Assembly (NCBI RefSeq): GCF_004770765.1
Contig: NZ_RQFK01000007.1
Location: 1-64,000, forward strand
Length of the DNA: 64,000 bases
Source: Leptospira noumeaensis
Lineage (GTDB): Bacteria > Spirochaetota > Leptospiria > Leptospirales > Leptospiraceae
Direction: 5' to 3'
Part shown: positions 8,138-18,064 of the stretch, in pieces
How positions within the stretch are numbered: position 1 is the stretch's first letter
How the letters are laid out: every line of letters begins with the position of its first letter
The notes under the pieces: generated by a model
Told to the model about the DNA's origin: nothing
Seen by the model: only the letters and a program-made list of their open reading frames with translations
The model's database searches: none
Position numbers and translations under genes: made by a program

Positions 8138-9607
8138 ATGAAATTTAGATCCTATTTACTTCCCTTTTTGGTCTTAACATCTCTACTAGTCATGAATTGT
8201 GGCAAAAAACTCCACTTTTCAATGGTAACATCTACGTCGATGGAAAATGGGCTCCCTTTTTTCGTGTTAGATGGTAAAGAATGGAAGGCGGAACCTGGAG
8301 CTGAATTTGTCAAATTACATTTTTATGCGGACAATGCGTTCTCTCTAAGTAAAGTTTCTATTGAGTCTTGTTCGGGCCAGTTCAAAGACCGTATTGCTGC
8401 CTATGTAAATTTTGACGAAGTGTATGCGAGTACAGATGTTCAAAATTCTAATTCGGAAGTCATTTTTGACCCAGTGGTGCAGGCAAGGTCAGTGACCTTG
8501 AACTTTCAGAGAAACCAAAATATTTGTCTTAAGTCAGTGAAGTTTTATGATGAAAAGAAAAAATCATACAGAACATACGCTCCTGAAATTATATCAGGTT
8601 CCGTGACTGCTTCGGAAACAGCGTCGCCTGAACCAACATATTCAGTAATGAATCTTTTTGATTCTAAATATGAAAATGGATATGCTTCTGTTAAAGGAGG
8701 TGTCGGAGTCACATTTAACTTTGATTTTGCGGAAAGGAAAAAGATATCCGTAATAAAAATTTGGAATGGATACCAACGTTCCGATGTTCATTGTATTAAA
8801 AATGGACGAGTCAAATCTTTTCTATTAACTGGAGATGATGGTTATTCTGCAAAGATCAATGTAGAAGATACAATGGGAAGCCAAGAGATCACACTTCCCA
8901 CTCCTTATAAGGGACAAAAACTATCTATGAAGGTAGAAGAAATTTACCCAGGTTTAACCGAAAAGGGAATCGTTTTATCCGAGTTACGTTTTGGACATGA
9001 TGGGGATTGGTTTGCGATGGACACACTTCCTAAATCCAAAGCGACAGCTTCACAAAATTTTGATGCTTTTACGAAAGCGGCTTTACGGAAAGTATTGAAT
9101 CGTGGTTTGACAGGTAGGGAAGTGTCTGAGGTAGCGGAAGGTGAAGTAACAGACCTCCCTGTCGGGGCAGATAATGAAGTTTCGGTAGAAGAAAATCTGG
9201 ATCCACCAACTGCTTCTGATTGGACGATTCGTTTGCGTTCCGATGGAACTTTCTTTTTAGAGGGATCAACGGCTCGTACTAATTACGATGCAGGCGAAGA
9301 AAGTTCGAATCGGTTTTATGGAATGGGAAATTATGAAGTCAAAGAAACTAGTCCAGGAAAAATTCATCTCCGAATTTTTGGATTCCTTCGTAAACAAACA
9401 TTCACTAATTTTTTAGATTATGGAGAAGGTGATTGTAATGGTTGTGGACGAGATTGTAACCAAGTCAAAAATCCAGATCCAAACAACACAGAGAAAATTT
9501 TTCAAGAGTTCGTCACTTTACAAGTTCGAGGAAAACAATATTACTTAACCAATTCTAAAAAAACGGAAAATCTTGATTTTTCAACCTTAGAATTAAGTTT
9601 AGAATAA
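8138..9607 (+). CDS. Lipoprotein with NADase-type glycan-binding (discoidin-like) domain
   Basis: A 489-residue predicted lipoprotein with lipid Cys21 (LLVMNCGKK) and a good AGAGGA site before its ATG. About residues 150-290 match the NADase-type glycan-binding pattern: SVTASETASPEPTYSVMNLFD, then VKGGVGVTFNF, KIWNGYQRSDV and a final LSELRFGHDG. The preceding 25-150 region looks like a second beta-sandwich of similar type. The C-terminal third has a Cys-rich CNGCGRDC patch near 440. It probably binds a surface or environmental glycan; it carries no enzymatic motif. It lies 63 bases after the DsbA-like gene and 7 bases before the next lipoprotein gene. Confidence 0.8.
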   Translation: MKFRSYLLPFLVLTSLLVMNCGKKLHFSMVTSTSMENGLPFFVLDGKEWKAEPGAEFVKLHFYADNAFSLSKVSIESCSGQFKDRIAAYVNFDEVYASTDVQNSNSEVIFDPVVQARSVTLNFQRNQNICLKSVKFYDEKKKSYRTYAPEIISGSVTASETASPEPTYSVMNLFDSKYENGYASVKGGVGVTFNFDFAERKKISVIKIWNGYQRSDVHCIKNGRVKSFLLTGDDGYSAKINVEDTMGSQEITLPTPYKGQKLSMKVEEIYPGLTEKGIVLSELRFGHDGDWFAMDTLPKSKATASQNFDAFTKAALRKVLNRGLTGREVSEVAEGEVTDLPVGADNEVSVEENLDPPTASDWTIRLRSDGTFFLEGSTARTNYDAGEESSNRFYGMGNYEVKETSPGKIHLRIFGFLRKQTFTNFLDYGEGDCNGCGRDCNQVKNPDPNNTEKIFQEFVTLQVRGKQYYLTNSKKTENLDFSTLELSLE

Positions 9608-9614
9608 AATTTGG

Positions 9615-10232
9615 ATGGTTCGCTTGTTTTGTAAATTAACGTCTGTTATATGTTTTTTTGTTCTGATGTTTGCCTTCTCCTGTGGAGAGGAAGGTGAGAG
9701 GCCTAAGGTATTATCAACAGATACTCCTATATCTAATCCAACTAAAGCAAGTAAGGTATCTATTTTCATCAAATGGGAGACAACCAAACTTCCCTTAAAA
9801 ATGGAAATCCGTGAACCTAGTGGAGCTCAAAGTTTGGCCTTGTGGACGACTGGTTCTGTAAAAGAAGGAAAACGGGCACCATTTGGAGATTTAATTCCTG
9901 AGGATAAGCTCGTTTTAAAACCTGGTTCCAAAAAACAATTTTTACTCGTGATGCAAAATCCAACGGATTCCCCTGTTTATTTTTTTGCTGCTCCCCATTC
10001 CGCGATTCCAGTGGAACATAGTTTTGGATTCAAATTCAAATGCCTTTGCGTCAATCATGCATTTTCCGTTCCCCCAAAGGAAACTTGGTATCGTGTTGTA
10101 GAGATTCGTTTGGCACCTGATTTTTTAGGGGATGAATTGACTTTGACACATAACCTAATTGGAATCAGTCGAGAGAGGATGTTGGAATTTGAAAAAAGTG
10201 CAGGAAAATCGATCCCGAGTGAGATGGACTGA
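9615..10232 (+). CDS. Lipoprotein with CtaG/Cox11-like copper-binding motif
   Basis: A 205-residue predicted lipoprotein (FAFSCGEE, lipid Cys23). Residues about 108-175 parallel the Cox11/CtaG beta-sandwich: NPTDSPVYFFAAPHSAIPVE, then FKFKCLCVNHAFSVPPKETW, then a VEIRLAPDF strand and LTLTHNLIG. In Cox11 the equivalent CFCF motif binds Cu(I) for the CuB site of cytochrome oxidase; here it reads Cys143-Leu-Cys145. Normal Cox11 is an inner-membrane protein with an N-terminal helix rather than a lipoprotein. Family membership is inferred from the motif and flanking pattern. The gene starts 7 bases after the preceding stop, so it is co-transcribed. Confidence 0.6.
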   Translation: MVRLFCKLTSVICFFVLMFAFSCGEEGERPKVLSTDTPISNPTKASKVSIFIKWETTKLPLKMEIREPSGAQSLALWTTGSVKEGKRAPFGDLIPEDKLVLKPGSKKQFLLVMQNPTDSPVYFFAAPHSAIPVEHSFGFKFKCLCVNHAFSVPPKETWYRVVEIRLAPDFLGDELTLTHNLIGISRERMLEFEKSAGKSIPSEMD

Positions 10233-10258
10233 GTTTCGCATTCATTTCCGAAATACGA

Positions 10259-11101
10259 CTAAACTAGTTCTATTTTTTTATTCTCTAAGGTTCTTTCGTA
10301 TGAAAGTTTGAGAAACCATACTAAGGCTATCATAAACATCCAAGAGATTCCACCTGAGACAAGTCTTTCTCCACCGAACACCCAATGATTGTCATGGGGT
10401 ATGGACTCTACAAAATATGGCTGCATCTTGACTACGTAAACCCAACCGGCATGGATTCCAATTGAAAGATATAATGTACGAGTATAAATCCATGCTAAAG
10501 ATAGAATGTATCCTACCAAAAAAAGTCCAATGAATTCGGAAACGAAAATCAACGGATCAGAAATTGGTCGGATGAAATGAGTGAGAGAAAAGAATAAACT
10601 TGTGTATACTGCGGCTTTTTTTTCTCCTAAATCACCAATCCATGATTGTAAGAGGTAACCTCGAAAAAACAATTCTTCAACAAATGCGATACAAAACACA
10701 GCAACTAAAAAATAAAAACATTTAACCAAATCGAATATCTCCCAAGTTTTTGGAGAAAAGGTGGAAACACCAAAGAAAATTTTTACAATAATCACAAGTG
10801 ACAAAGTTAAAATTCCGACCAAAAATCCAATCCAGAGTTGGGGTTTGTTTTTAGAAAAATTTTCAAGGCCGAGGGATTGTATCGACTTTTTGTCGATCTT
10901 TTTTCGAAACCAAATCAGTGAAATGAAAAGAACAACCGTAGCAGTTCTTGAAAGGATTTTTGAAAAATGAAATGGTTTTAGTTGAGTCTCTTGGTTTTTA
11001 TGATAAACAAACATTTGTAAGTTGTAAATTAATGCGCTGACTAGTAGGCTTAGGAAGATGATGGATACGAAAAAAACGGTAAATTTTTTATAAACAGACA
11101 T
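10259..11101 (-). CDS. CPBP-family intramembrane metalloprotease
   Basis: A 280-residue polytopic membrane protein with about eight hydrophobic helices. The CPBP/Abi signature is clear: Glu142-Glu143 and Arg147 in VEELFFRGYLL (EExxxR), the FSLTHF motif with His175, and a later GIHAGW motif with the third conserved His. These residues coordinate metal in CAAX-type proteases such as Rce1. The substrate is unknown; bacterial members have been linked to self-immunity or signalling. It converges with the Cox11-like gene (26 bases between stops) and diverges from modA. Confidence 0.9.
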   Translation of the reverse strand: MSVYKKFTVFFVSIIFLSLLVSALIYNLQMFVYHKNQETQLKPFHFSKILSRTATVVLFISLIWFRKKIDKKSIQSLGLENFSKNKPQLWIGFLVGILTLSLVIIVKIFFGVSTFSPKTWEIFDLVKCFYFLVAVFCIAFVEELFFRGYLLQSWIGDLGEKKAAVYTSLFFSLTHFIRPISDPLIFVSEFIGLFLVGYILSLAWIYTRTLYLSIGIHAGWVYVVKMQPYFVESIPHDNHWVFGGERLVSGGISWMFMIALVWFLKLSYERTLENKKIELV

Positions 11102-11289
11102 ACAAGAGGTTCACTAAAACTAGAAGTGTTAGTGTTTTAGTATATCTTACTTTTGATTCAAATGTTTTTTTATCATTTTTTTAACGGTGCTCCTTTTTCC
11201 TGTTGTTTCTCTTCGCTGAATCGAGTTCAGTGTTTAAAATCAGTAGAACACGACTTGGAAAATTTATTTTTTCTAGCCTAGGTCAGACA

Positions 11290-12099
11290 ATGAAAAACTT
11301 CAAAACCTTGATCTTGTTTGCCTTAATCTTTGTGAACGGTGTTTTTTCAGAAACTCCAGAATCGGATTTAAAAAACCCCAAAGGCGAAATTGAAATCTTT
11401 GTGGCTGTGGCTGCAAATTTTAAAAACCCATTTGAAGACATTCGGGTGGCATTTCTAAAACAAAATCCGCAAATCAAAATTACAATGGTTTCGGGAGCTT
11501 CTGGTCAACTAACAAATCAAATTCGGAACGGTGCACCGGTTGATATATTTCTGTCTGCTGATATGGATTTTCCACTTACCTTATTCAATGAAGGATTTGC
11601 GGAGAACAAACCGAAGGTGTATGCCATAGGAAAATTGATACTCATGTCACAGGCAGAGAAAAACAAAACCTTTTCGGTTCAGGAACATCTTTTGAGCCAA
11701 AATACAAAGTTCATTGCAATTGCCAATCCGAAGACTGCTCCATATGGTAGAGCCGCTGAAGAAACACTGAAGTATTATGGAATTTATGAAAAGGTAAAGG
11801 GTAAACTTGTGTTTGGGGAAAATATCACTCAGGTAAATCAGTTTATATCTACTGGTTCTGCAGATTTTGGTTTTACTTCGCTCTCTACAGCAAAGGCCAA
11901 AGAAAATCACAATTTGTTTTGGAAGAGTATCGATCGAAAATCATACACTCCTATCCTCCAAGGTGTTATCATTACATCTTCAAAAGAAAGTCGGTCGAAA
12001 GATAAAATTTCTGCGGTTTATATGTTTTTCGATTATCTTTTTTCTAAGGAAATACAAACCATTCTTACGGAATATGGTTATGCATCAGCGGAAGAATGA
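11290..12099 (+). CDS. modA: Molybdate ABC transporter substrate-binding protein ModA
   Basis: A 269-residue periplasmic binding protein. The ATG at 11290 is preferred over an upstream TTG because MKNFKTLILFALIFVNGVFS is a normal Sec signal peptide. Family blocks are present: EIFVAVAANFKNPFEDI, SGASGQLTNQIRNGAPVDIF, LSADMDFP, IAIANPKTAPYGRAAEETL and a final TSAxAKE-type strand. It captures molybdate (or tungstate) and delivers it to ModBC encoded next. The three genes are spaced 47 and 19 bases apart and form one operon. No ModE-type operator was recognised upstream. Confidence 0.95.
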   Translation: MKNFKTLILFALIFVNGVFSETPESDLKNPKGEIEIFVAVAANFKNPFEDIRVAFLKQNPQIKITMVSGASGQLTNQIRNGAPVDIFLSADMDFPLTLFNEGFAENKPKVYAIGKLILMSQAEKNKTFSVQEHLLSQNTKFIAIANPKTAPYGRAAEETLKYYGIYEKVKGKLVFGENITQVNQFISTGSADFGFTSLSTAKAKENHNLFWKSIDRKSYTPILQGVIITSSKESRSKDKISAVYMFFDYLFSKEIQTILTEYGYASAEE

Positions 12100-12146
12100 T
12101 TTTTTATCTTTTTTGAGATCAAGGAATTATATAGGTAGTATGATTT

Positions 12147-12830
12147 ATGTTAGTTGATATAGATCCCTTGTTATTAACACTAAAACTTGCTTTTTTAACA
12201 ACTATTGTTTTGGTTGTGATCACAGTTCCCATTGCTTATTGGCTAACTTTTTCCTCTTTTCGATATCGTTTTGTATTCGAAACAATATTGAATTTACCAT
12301 TGGTTTTACCGCCCACTGTTCTTGGTTTTTACCTTTTACTACTTTTTAGTCCTAATCGTTTTCCTGGAAAATGGATTGAAGAAGTATTTCACTTCCGAAT
12401 CGCGTTTAGTTTTTTTGGTATCCTTGTCGGATCTTTGTTATTCAGTTTGCCATTTATGTTGCAGGCCTTCCAAGTTGGATTTTCCTCTATTGCAAAATCT
12501 TACATAGAAACGGCAATTGTACTCGGTAAATCTAAACTTACTATTTTGTTCCGCGTGATCCTTCCTAATTGTAAAGCAGCCATATTAGCCGGAATGGTAT
12601 TAACTTTTGCACACACCATTGGTGAGTTTGGTGTAGTGCTTTTGATTGGAGGAAGTATCCCAGGAAAAACAAAAGTAGCTTCGATTGCAATTTTTGAAGA
12701 GGTTGAGGCGATGAATTATTTTTCAGCACATTTGTATGCAGCGATTTTAGTGGTTATCTCTATGACAGTTCTTCTTTTTCTTTTCCGTTATAAGAGAAAT
12801 TTAACTATGGTTTTGGCCGGAAAAAGTTAG
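12147..12830 (+). CDS. modB: Molybdate ABC transporter permease ModB
   Basis: A 227-residue inner-membrane permease with five to six hydrophobic helices. The cytoplasmic EAA loop is visible as YIETAIVLGKSKLTILFRVI followed by LP, and GEFGVVLLIGGSIPGKT is characteristic of ModB. The ATG at 12147 follows ATAGGTAG at suitable distance. It forms the translocation channel with ModC supplying ATP hydrolysis. Confidence 0.95.
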   Translation: MLVDIDPLLLTLKLAFLTTIVLVVITVPIAYWLTFSSFRYRFVFETILNLPLVLPPTVLGFYLLLLFSPNRFPGKWIEEVFHFRIAFSFFGILVGSLLFSLPFMLQAFQVGFSSIAKSYIETAIVLGKSKLTILFRVILPNCKAAILAGMVLTFAHTIGEFGVVLLIGGSIPGKTKVASIAIFEEVEAMNYFSAHLYAAILVVISMTVLLFLFRYKRNLTMVLAGKS

Positions 12831-12849
12831 TTGTTAGTTTGAGTTTCGT

Positions 12850-13704
12850 ATGATCAAAATAGACATCCAAAAAACTTTTATATCAAAATCATCAAAAACT
12901 CTGCATTTTGATTTTCAATGTGAAATTCCTCTATACCAAACAAATTCCCTCTTTGGAGAATCTGGTGTTGGAAAAACAACTTTTTTAAAAATGCTTTCGG
13001 GACTACTAACTCCTGACCGAGGTTTCATATCTGTTGATGGACAAACCTGGTTTGATTCCGAAAAAAAAATAAACCTACCCATTGTTTCTAGATCCATTGG
13101 TTTTTTATTCCAAGAATCTTCTTTATACCCGAATATGAATGTGCGCGAAAACTTGGAGTTTGCCTTTCCTAAGGGAAAGGGCGACCAGTCTTTTTTAAAG
13201 GATTTAATTTCTATTGCAGAAGTAGGCGATTTATTGGATCAAAAAGTTGAAGGATTGTCTGGGGGACAAAAACAAAGGTTGGCCCTTGTTCGTGCTCTCA
13301 TACAAAAACCCAAGTATCTTTTCTTAGACGAACCCTTTACGTCCTTAGACCATAGGATCCGTAATCAAATTGTTTCCCTCATCCAATCATTGCAGAACCG
13401 GTTACAAATGACGATCATTCTGATCAGCCATGAAATTCCGGAACTTATCAAATTGTCTAAAAAAGTTTATTTGGTTTCGGAGGGGCAAATCCATTCCAGT
13501 GGGCATCCAATGGAAATTTTTAGACAAAAAAATCTTAATTCGATGGAAGCCGAGGTGATGCAAGTAAACGAAGATACAGATGAGGTAGCTTTATGGTTTC
13601 CTCGTCCATTTATGGTGCTAAAGGGGATTCAGGAACAAAAGTTAGGTGTAGGAGATTTGATTCAAACGGAAATACATTTGCCCAAAGACAAATTAGATTT
13701 TTGA
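12850..13704 (+). CDS. modC: Molybdate ABC transporter ATP-binding protein ModC
   Basis: A 284-residue ABC ATPase: Walker A GESGVGKTT (36-44), signature LSGGQKQRLALVRAL (about 136), Walker B YLFLDEPFTSLDH, and the H-loop ISHEIPEL. The last about 60 residues (EAEVMQVNEDTDEVALWF...) are shorter than the usual MOP/TOBE regulatory domain but occupy its place. It energises molybdate import through ModB. It lies 19 bases after modB and converges with the lipoprotein gene at 13710, with only 5 bases between stops. Confidence 0.93.
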   Translation: MIKIDIQKTFISKSSKTLHFDFQCEIPLYQTNSLFGESGVGKTTFLKMLSGLLTPDRGFISVDGQTWFDSEKKINLPIVSRSIGFLFQESSLYPNMNVRENLEFAFPKGKGDQSFLKDLISIAEVGDLLDQKVEGLSGGQKQRLALVRALIQKPKYLFLDEPFTSLDHRIRNQIVSLIQSLQNRLQMTIILISHEIPELIKLSKKVYLVSEGQIHSSGHPMEIFRQKNLNSMEAEVMQVNEDTDEVALWFPRPFMVLKGIQEQKLGVGDLIQTEIHLPKDKLDF

Positions 13705-13709
13705 TTAGA

Positions 13710-16700
13710 TTATGGACAGGAATGACTGAGAGGAAGACTATACTTATTGGAAAGATAACATTCAACAATGTGTCGGTCACCAGTGGACAGGACTTGGTCG
13801 AAATAGATCAAATCTCCCATAAAACCATCTAAATAGTCACCATCAGATGCAGGTGCTCCTGAACCCCAATAGTATCTACCGATGTCCAATTGTCCACCAG
13901 AACAACTGTAAGCGGGAGCGCCAAAACTAGTGGAAGCAACAACGCTACCTCCTTTAAAAATATTTCCGGAAGTACCATCATAATCGAGAGCCATAAGAAC
14001 GAATTCATTGATAGAACTGTAATTTCCGTTGGTGACCATCCGAATAGAATTTAATTGTAGGTCAAATAAGGCGAGTTGATTTCCAGCTGAATCAGGTAAG
14101 TACAGTAACTTACCTGATGTGCCATTATGAAAAATTCCATCGCTGCCAGCTACGTTCATATCATTATATACAGCAAAGATTGTGTTAGCAGCAGTGTTTA
14201 ATTCAGGTGTACAGGCTCTAGTTAAGAATGTTCCTACTGTATCCACAAAACGTAAACTTTTGGATCCATTGATCCCTGTGGAATTAAAAATTGGCTGTTG
14301 GGCTCCCGTACCTTGGCTGACATGCAGTCCGTTCCCGCTCCGGTCATCCACAACGCCCACACAATTAGCTCCTCCACTGCAAGCTCCTGGACCAAAAGAA
14401 GCGGCTTCTGGCATAAGATAAAATTTCAAACTACTACTAGCAGGTGTTTGGTTCCACGAACTTACCTGAGTCGGGTAGTGGCCGGAAAGAGTTCGAATTT
14501 CCGAAAGAGATAAAACACGATCATAAATTCTTATTTCATCCAGATCTCCGGAAAAATTAGCAGCACCATTGATGAGTCTTCCTACTTCCAAATTAGGACT
14601 TACGGCAGTAGTCCAAGATTTGTTCATGGAAGTTCGCAAAACACCATTTTCATAGATATAAACCGTTGAGGAATCATACACACCACAGAGGTGCATCCAT
14701 TGGTTCATAAATCCTTCGTGAAAGATGGTGACATCGTCAGTGGTTCCAAACATTCCAGTCACGGTGGAAGTGATCACAAGCCCATTCCCTGACGAAGCAG
14801 CCATCGTCCCAAATCCTACAATGTATTGGCCGGCGGAGTTGGAAGTATTGAACCAGGCGCAAACGGTTCTCGGACTATTTCCTGTGGGTAAACCACTCGG
14901 AGATAATTTTTGCATATAGGAGGCACCATTAAAATAATAGGCTCCACTGGGATGACCACTTCTATCATTTGTAGTGATGGCACCAGAGATGTTTAAGTGG
15001 TTTCCGGCACTTCCGTAGTCTTTGGCATTCCCATTAAACGGGTAATAGGTGACGAGTCCAGAAGGTATTTGAACGGCTAGTTTTTGGATTTCATCGTTAT
15101 CGAGGCCACCGTTAAAAAAACGAAGGTCGGAAACTTTTCCTTTGAAATAAAAACCATTTCCTGCATCTCCCGCTTTAAAAGTGTTTGCTGGCGGGTTTGG
15201 GTTCGTGGAAAAAGCGAGAGGATCTGCTTTACCGTTGATGTAAATTTTCCAATTTGGATAAGAACGTGTGAGTACTACATGTGACCATTGATTCAAAGGA
15301 AGACTCATGGTCGTGTTGCCACTGGAAGCAACTGCACCTAGGGAAATACTTAGCTTTCGAGTGGCTCCATCAAATATAACACCATAACCATTGGAACCAC
15401 CCATTCCATTATAAAACAAAAACTGAGAACCGGCATTTCCCGCAGGATAAACCCATGCGGAAACGGTTAAATTATCGGAAATCTGAGGTGTAATATTTGA
15501 CGTCGACTGGATGACTTCGGGACTTCCATGAAATTCATAAGCTCCACTGGCGAGGCCATTTTCATCCATTGTGGGAGTAGGTGCACCAGTCACCAAACCA
15601 TGGTTTGTTCCTATCGAATCATTTGAATTTCCATCAAAGGTATAGCGAAGTAATTCGGAAGGTTCTAAGTAACGGATGGAATGATTTCCAGAATCCGAAA
15701 TATAAATATTAAGACCATCGGAAAGTAGATATCCAGGAAAATTCAAAAGACCCATTCCACCAGTATTGTCAGAATATCCCGAACTACTTCCCACAAGGGT
15801 TGTGACTTTACTGGTTGATAAGTTTAGATGTCTGATTTTATGTCCTGACCATTCAGAGATAAACAAATTGGTTCCGTCGGTTGTGAGTCCATGCGGGTCA
15901 TTGAACTGGGCCGCCGTTCCTATTCCATCTGTAGACGCTTGCACACCATCACCAGCAATTGTATCCACTGCATTAGTACCACTTAAGGAAAGTCTGCGAA
16001 TTTTATGTCCGCCCACTCCCGCAAGATCCGTAATATAAAGGTATCCACCTAAACCAATCGCAGTTATGGGAGACACAAAGCGAGCATTAGTTCCCGTTGT
16101 GTCGTCGGCGAAACTACAAAGAGTGGCCCCTCCAGCAATGGTACTAACGGCAGTTGTATTAGGGTTGATCACACGAATGGTACAATTTCCACGATCAACT
16201 ACATACAAACTCCCATTAAAAATGGTAATGGAGGAAGGATTATTAAAAGAGGCTAAAATTCCGGAAACGTTATCCGCCGAAGCCGCACTTCCGCTTCCAG
16301 CTAACGTCGATACTACGGATGTTGCCAGATTGACTTTTCTAATCCGTCTACCAGAAGATTCTAAAACAAATAAATTGTTACCATTTGTTGTGAGACCAAC
16401 AAGACCGTTAAACTGCGCTGCGGTTCCCACTCCATCTTGGCAATTGGTTGTGACAGTACCCGGGCAAACAGTTCCTCCACCTGAATTTCCACCGGCAAGG
16501 ATGGTTGTGGTTCCATTCGATTTATCAATCTTTCTGATGACTGCATTTACACTATCTGCAACATAAATAAAATTGCCATCAGTGATAATTGTTGCTGGCC
16601 CGTTGAAACGTGCTGCTGTTGGCCCCGCGGTGGCAACGGCTCCCCCTGTGACAGCGCCACCACCACCAGCATTCGTAGGATAAGATCCAACTCTGGTTCT

Positions 16701-17408
16701 TAGAAAAGATTTTCTTCCTATCAAACTAGTTCCGAGATCTGCACTTGGATTCGGGTGAATATTCCCTCCCACAAGGTATCCTGTTACACAAGTGATGAAT
16801 ATTGTTACATTGGCAGCGACAATAGTTCCCACTGATAAATTAGGATCATCAAACGAACAGATTGTACCAACCGGTTGTGATGTAATGGTCACTGCATAAT
16901 TGTTGCCCGTTGGTACAAGTGTTGTAAATTTAGTAAGGCCAGTGGTGGAAATATTTAAAGTATCGACGGCATTATTTTGAACCGTAATGGTTCCGCTTAA
17001 GCCGGAGACATTCACACCGACTTCATAAAAGTTTGAGCCAAGCCCACAGGTGATACTTACGTTTGTTATATTGCTACTTTGTACAACACCTTGGGAATTG
17101 GCAATGGAACAAATGAGTCCAACACCATTGGTCACAAAACTAACGTCGTAACTTTGTCCTGAACTGAGTTTGGTTGGAAAAATAAAGTTTCCATCGGAAC
17201 TCACTGTCACCGATTCTTGGTTGTTCGTAACTGTGACGGAAGTTCCCGGTAGGAGTCCAGAGACCACTCCACCGATACTATGTCCTGTAAACTGTGGGCC
17301 TGTAAAAAAACGTAGGAATGCTAAAAAATCTAGTGGGCTGCGAGTGAGCGAAGGTAACGAACAGGAACAAAGAAGAAAAAATACCAATGGCAATGTGATT
17401 TTCTTCAT
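13710..17408 (-). CDS. Large lipoprotein with NHL-type repeats and LamG domains
   Basis: A 1232-residue predicted surface lipoprotein. ATG 17408 is chosen because AGGGAATCAA lies just before it; the signal ends LLCSCSLP. After the lipid anchor come two copies of a beta-module of the form SGLxGTxxVxxN...GFxFPT...YxVxxxxxxxGxxCxxxN...NITNVxITC (about 50-210), then several NHL-like propeller repeats (about 250-585; FNGPATIITDGNFIYVADSV is typical), then three LamG/concanavalin-like jellyroll segments (about 590-770, 780-960, 1000-1220; for example LTVSAWVYPAG and RTVCAWFN). Such proteins usually bind carbohydrates or matrix. No catalytic motif is seen. It is monocistronic. Confidence 0.88.
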   Translation of the reverse strand: MKKITLPLVFFLLCSCSLPSLTRSPLDFLAFLRFFTGPQFTGHSIGGVVSGLLPGTSVTVTNNQESVTVSSDGNFIFPTKLSSGQSYDVSFVTNGVGLICSIANSQGVVQSSNITNVSITCGLGSNFYEVGVNVSGLSGTITVQNNAVDTLNISTTGLTKFTTLVPTGNNYAVTITSQPVGTICSFDDPNLSVGTIVAANVTIFITCVTGYLVGGNIHPNPSADLGTSLIGRKSFLRTRVGSYPTNAGGGGAVTGGAVATAGPTAARFNGPATIITDGNFIYVADSVNAVIRKIDKSNGTTTILAGGNSGGGTVCPGTVTTNCQDGVGTAAQFNGLVGLTTNGNNLFVLESSGRRIRKVNLATSVVSTLAGSGSAASADNVSGILASFNNPSSITIFNGSLYVVDRGNCTIRVINPNTTAVSTIAGGATLCSFADDTTGTNARFVSPITAIGLGGYLYITDLAGVGGHKIRRLSLSGTNAVDTIAGDGVQASTDGIGTAAQFNDPHGLTTDGTNLFISEWSGHKIRHLNLSTSKVTTLVGSSSGYSDNTGGMGLLNFPGYLLSDGLNIYISDSGNHSIRYLEPSELLRYTFDGNSNDSIGTNHGLVTGAPTPTMDENGLASGAYEFHGSPEVIQSTSNITPQISDNLTVSAWVYPAGNAGSQFLFYNGMGGSNGYGVIFDGATRKLSISLGAVASSGNTTMSLPLNQWSHVVLTRSYPNWKIYINGKADPLAFSTNPNPPANTFKAGDAGNGFYFKGKVSDLRFFNGGLDNDEIQKLAVQIPSGLVTYYPFNGNAKDYGSAGNHLNISGAITTNDRSGHPSGAYYFNGASYMQKLSPSGLPTGNSPRTVCAWFNTSNSAGQYIVGFGTMAASSGNGLVITSTVTGMFGTTDDVTIFHEGFMNQWMHLCGVYDSSTVYIYENGVLRTSMNKSWTTAVSPNLEVGRLINGAANFSGDLDEIRIYDRVLSLSEIRTLSGHYPTQVSSWNQTPASSSLKFYLMPEAASFGPGACSGGANCVGVVDDRSGNGLHVSQGTGAQQPIFNSTGINGSKSLRFVDTVGTFLTRACTPELNTAANTIFAVYNDMNVAGSDGIFHNGTSGKLLYLPDSAGNQLALFDLQLNSIRMVTNGNYSSINEFVLMALDYDGTSGNIFKGGSVVASTSFGAPAYSCSGGQLDIGRYYWGSGAPASDGDYLDGFMGDLIYFDQVLSTGDRHIVECYLSNKYSLPLSHSCP

Positions 17409-17785
17409 TTGATTCCCTATAAGTATCACTATTGTCCTAGGTTTTGGATTTTAATCAAGATATTTCATAGGGAAAAACTCGGAAGTTTTTTACTTTCAGA
17501 TCGTTCGATGGATTTTCATTGAAGGAAGAAAGTCCAAACTGACTAGTTGTTCAAACAAAAAGTTTTATCTGCCTTGCTATTTTTTAGGACAAATATAATA
17601 CTGGTAAGTGATTCGAAGTAATATAGTTTTTTTAACCTCTAAGTAGTCCTCACTTTCTTGCATCCTGATCTCCTTTAAAAGTTTTCCTCTGCATTTTCGT
17701 TGTGTTTTTACCTAATCTCCTTCCGGGAAAGTCGTTTCTAATCCATTAAAATGTAAGAGTCAAAATTAAAATTTGAGGAAATCAA
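17409..17785. other. Divergent intergenic region between the LamG lipoprotein and the RRM gene
   Basis: About 375 bases without a gene, carrying the promoters of both divergent genes. A long leader before the RRM gene would fit a cold-responsive RNA-binding protein, but no defined RNA element could be recognised. GAGGAAATCA immediately precedes the RRM start and is a good ribosome binding site. Confidence 0.4.
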
Positions 17786-18049
17786 ATGTCAGTAAATATC
17801 TATGTAGGCAACCTTTCTTACGAAATGACGGAAAACAAGTTGAATGAGCTTTTTTCAGTACACGGAGCAGTATCTTCTGCAAAAATCATTACAGACCAGT
17901 ACACTGGTGGATCTAAAGGTTTCGGTTTTATCGAAATGAAAGAACGTAAAGATGCAGACAATGCAATCAATGATTTAAACGGAAAGAATATTCTAAACCG
18001 TGAAATGAAAGTGAACATTGCAAAACCAAAAACCAATAATTGGAATTAA
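17786..18049 (+). CDS. RNA-binding protein with single RRM domain
   Basis: An 87-residue protein that is essentially one RNA recognition motif: RNP2 as IYVGNL (5-10) and RNP1 as KGFGFIEM (44-51), each with the aromatic residues that stack on RNA. Small bacterial RRM proteins of this type occur in cyanobacteria and spirochaetes and are often cold-induced RNA chaperones. The start is supported by GAGGAAATCA. A strong hairpin follows the stop, so it is a single-gene transcript. Confidence 0.95.
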   Translation: MSVNIYVGNLSYEMTENKLNELFSVHGAVSSAKIITDQYTGGSKGFGFIEMKERKDADNAINDLNGKNILNREMKVNIAKPKTNNWN

Positions 18050-18064
18050 GTTTTTAGTAACTTT

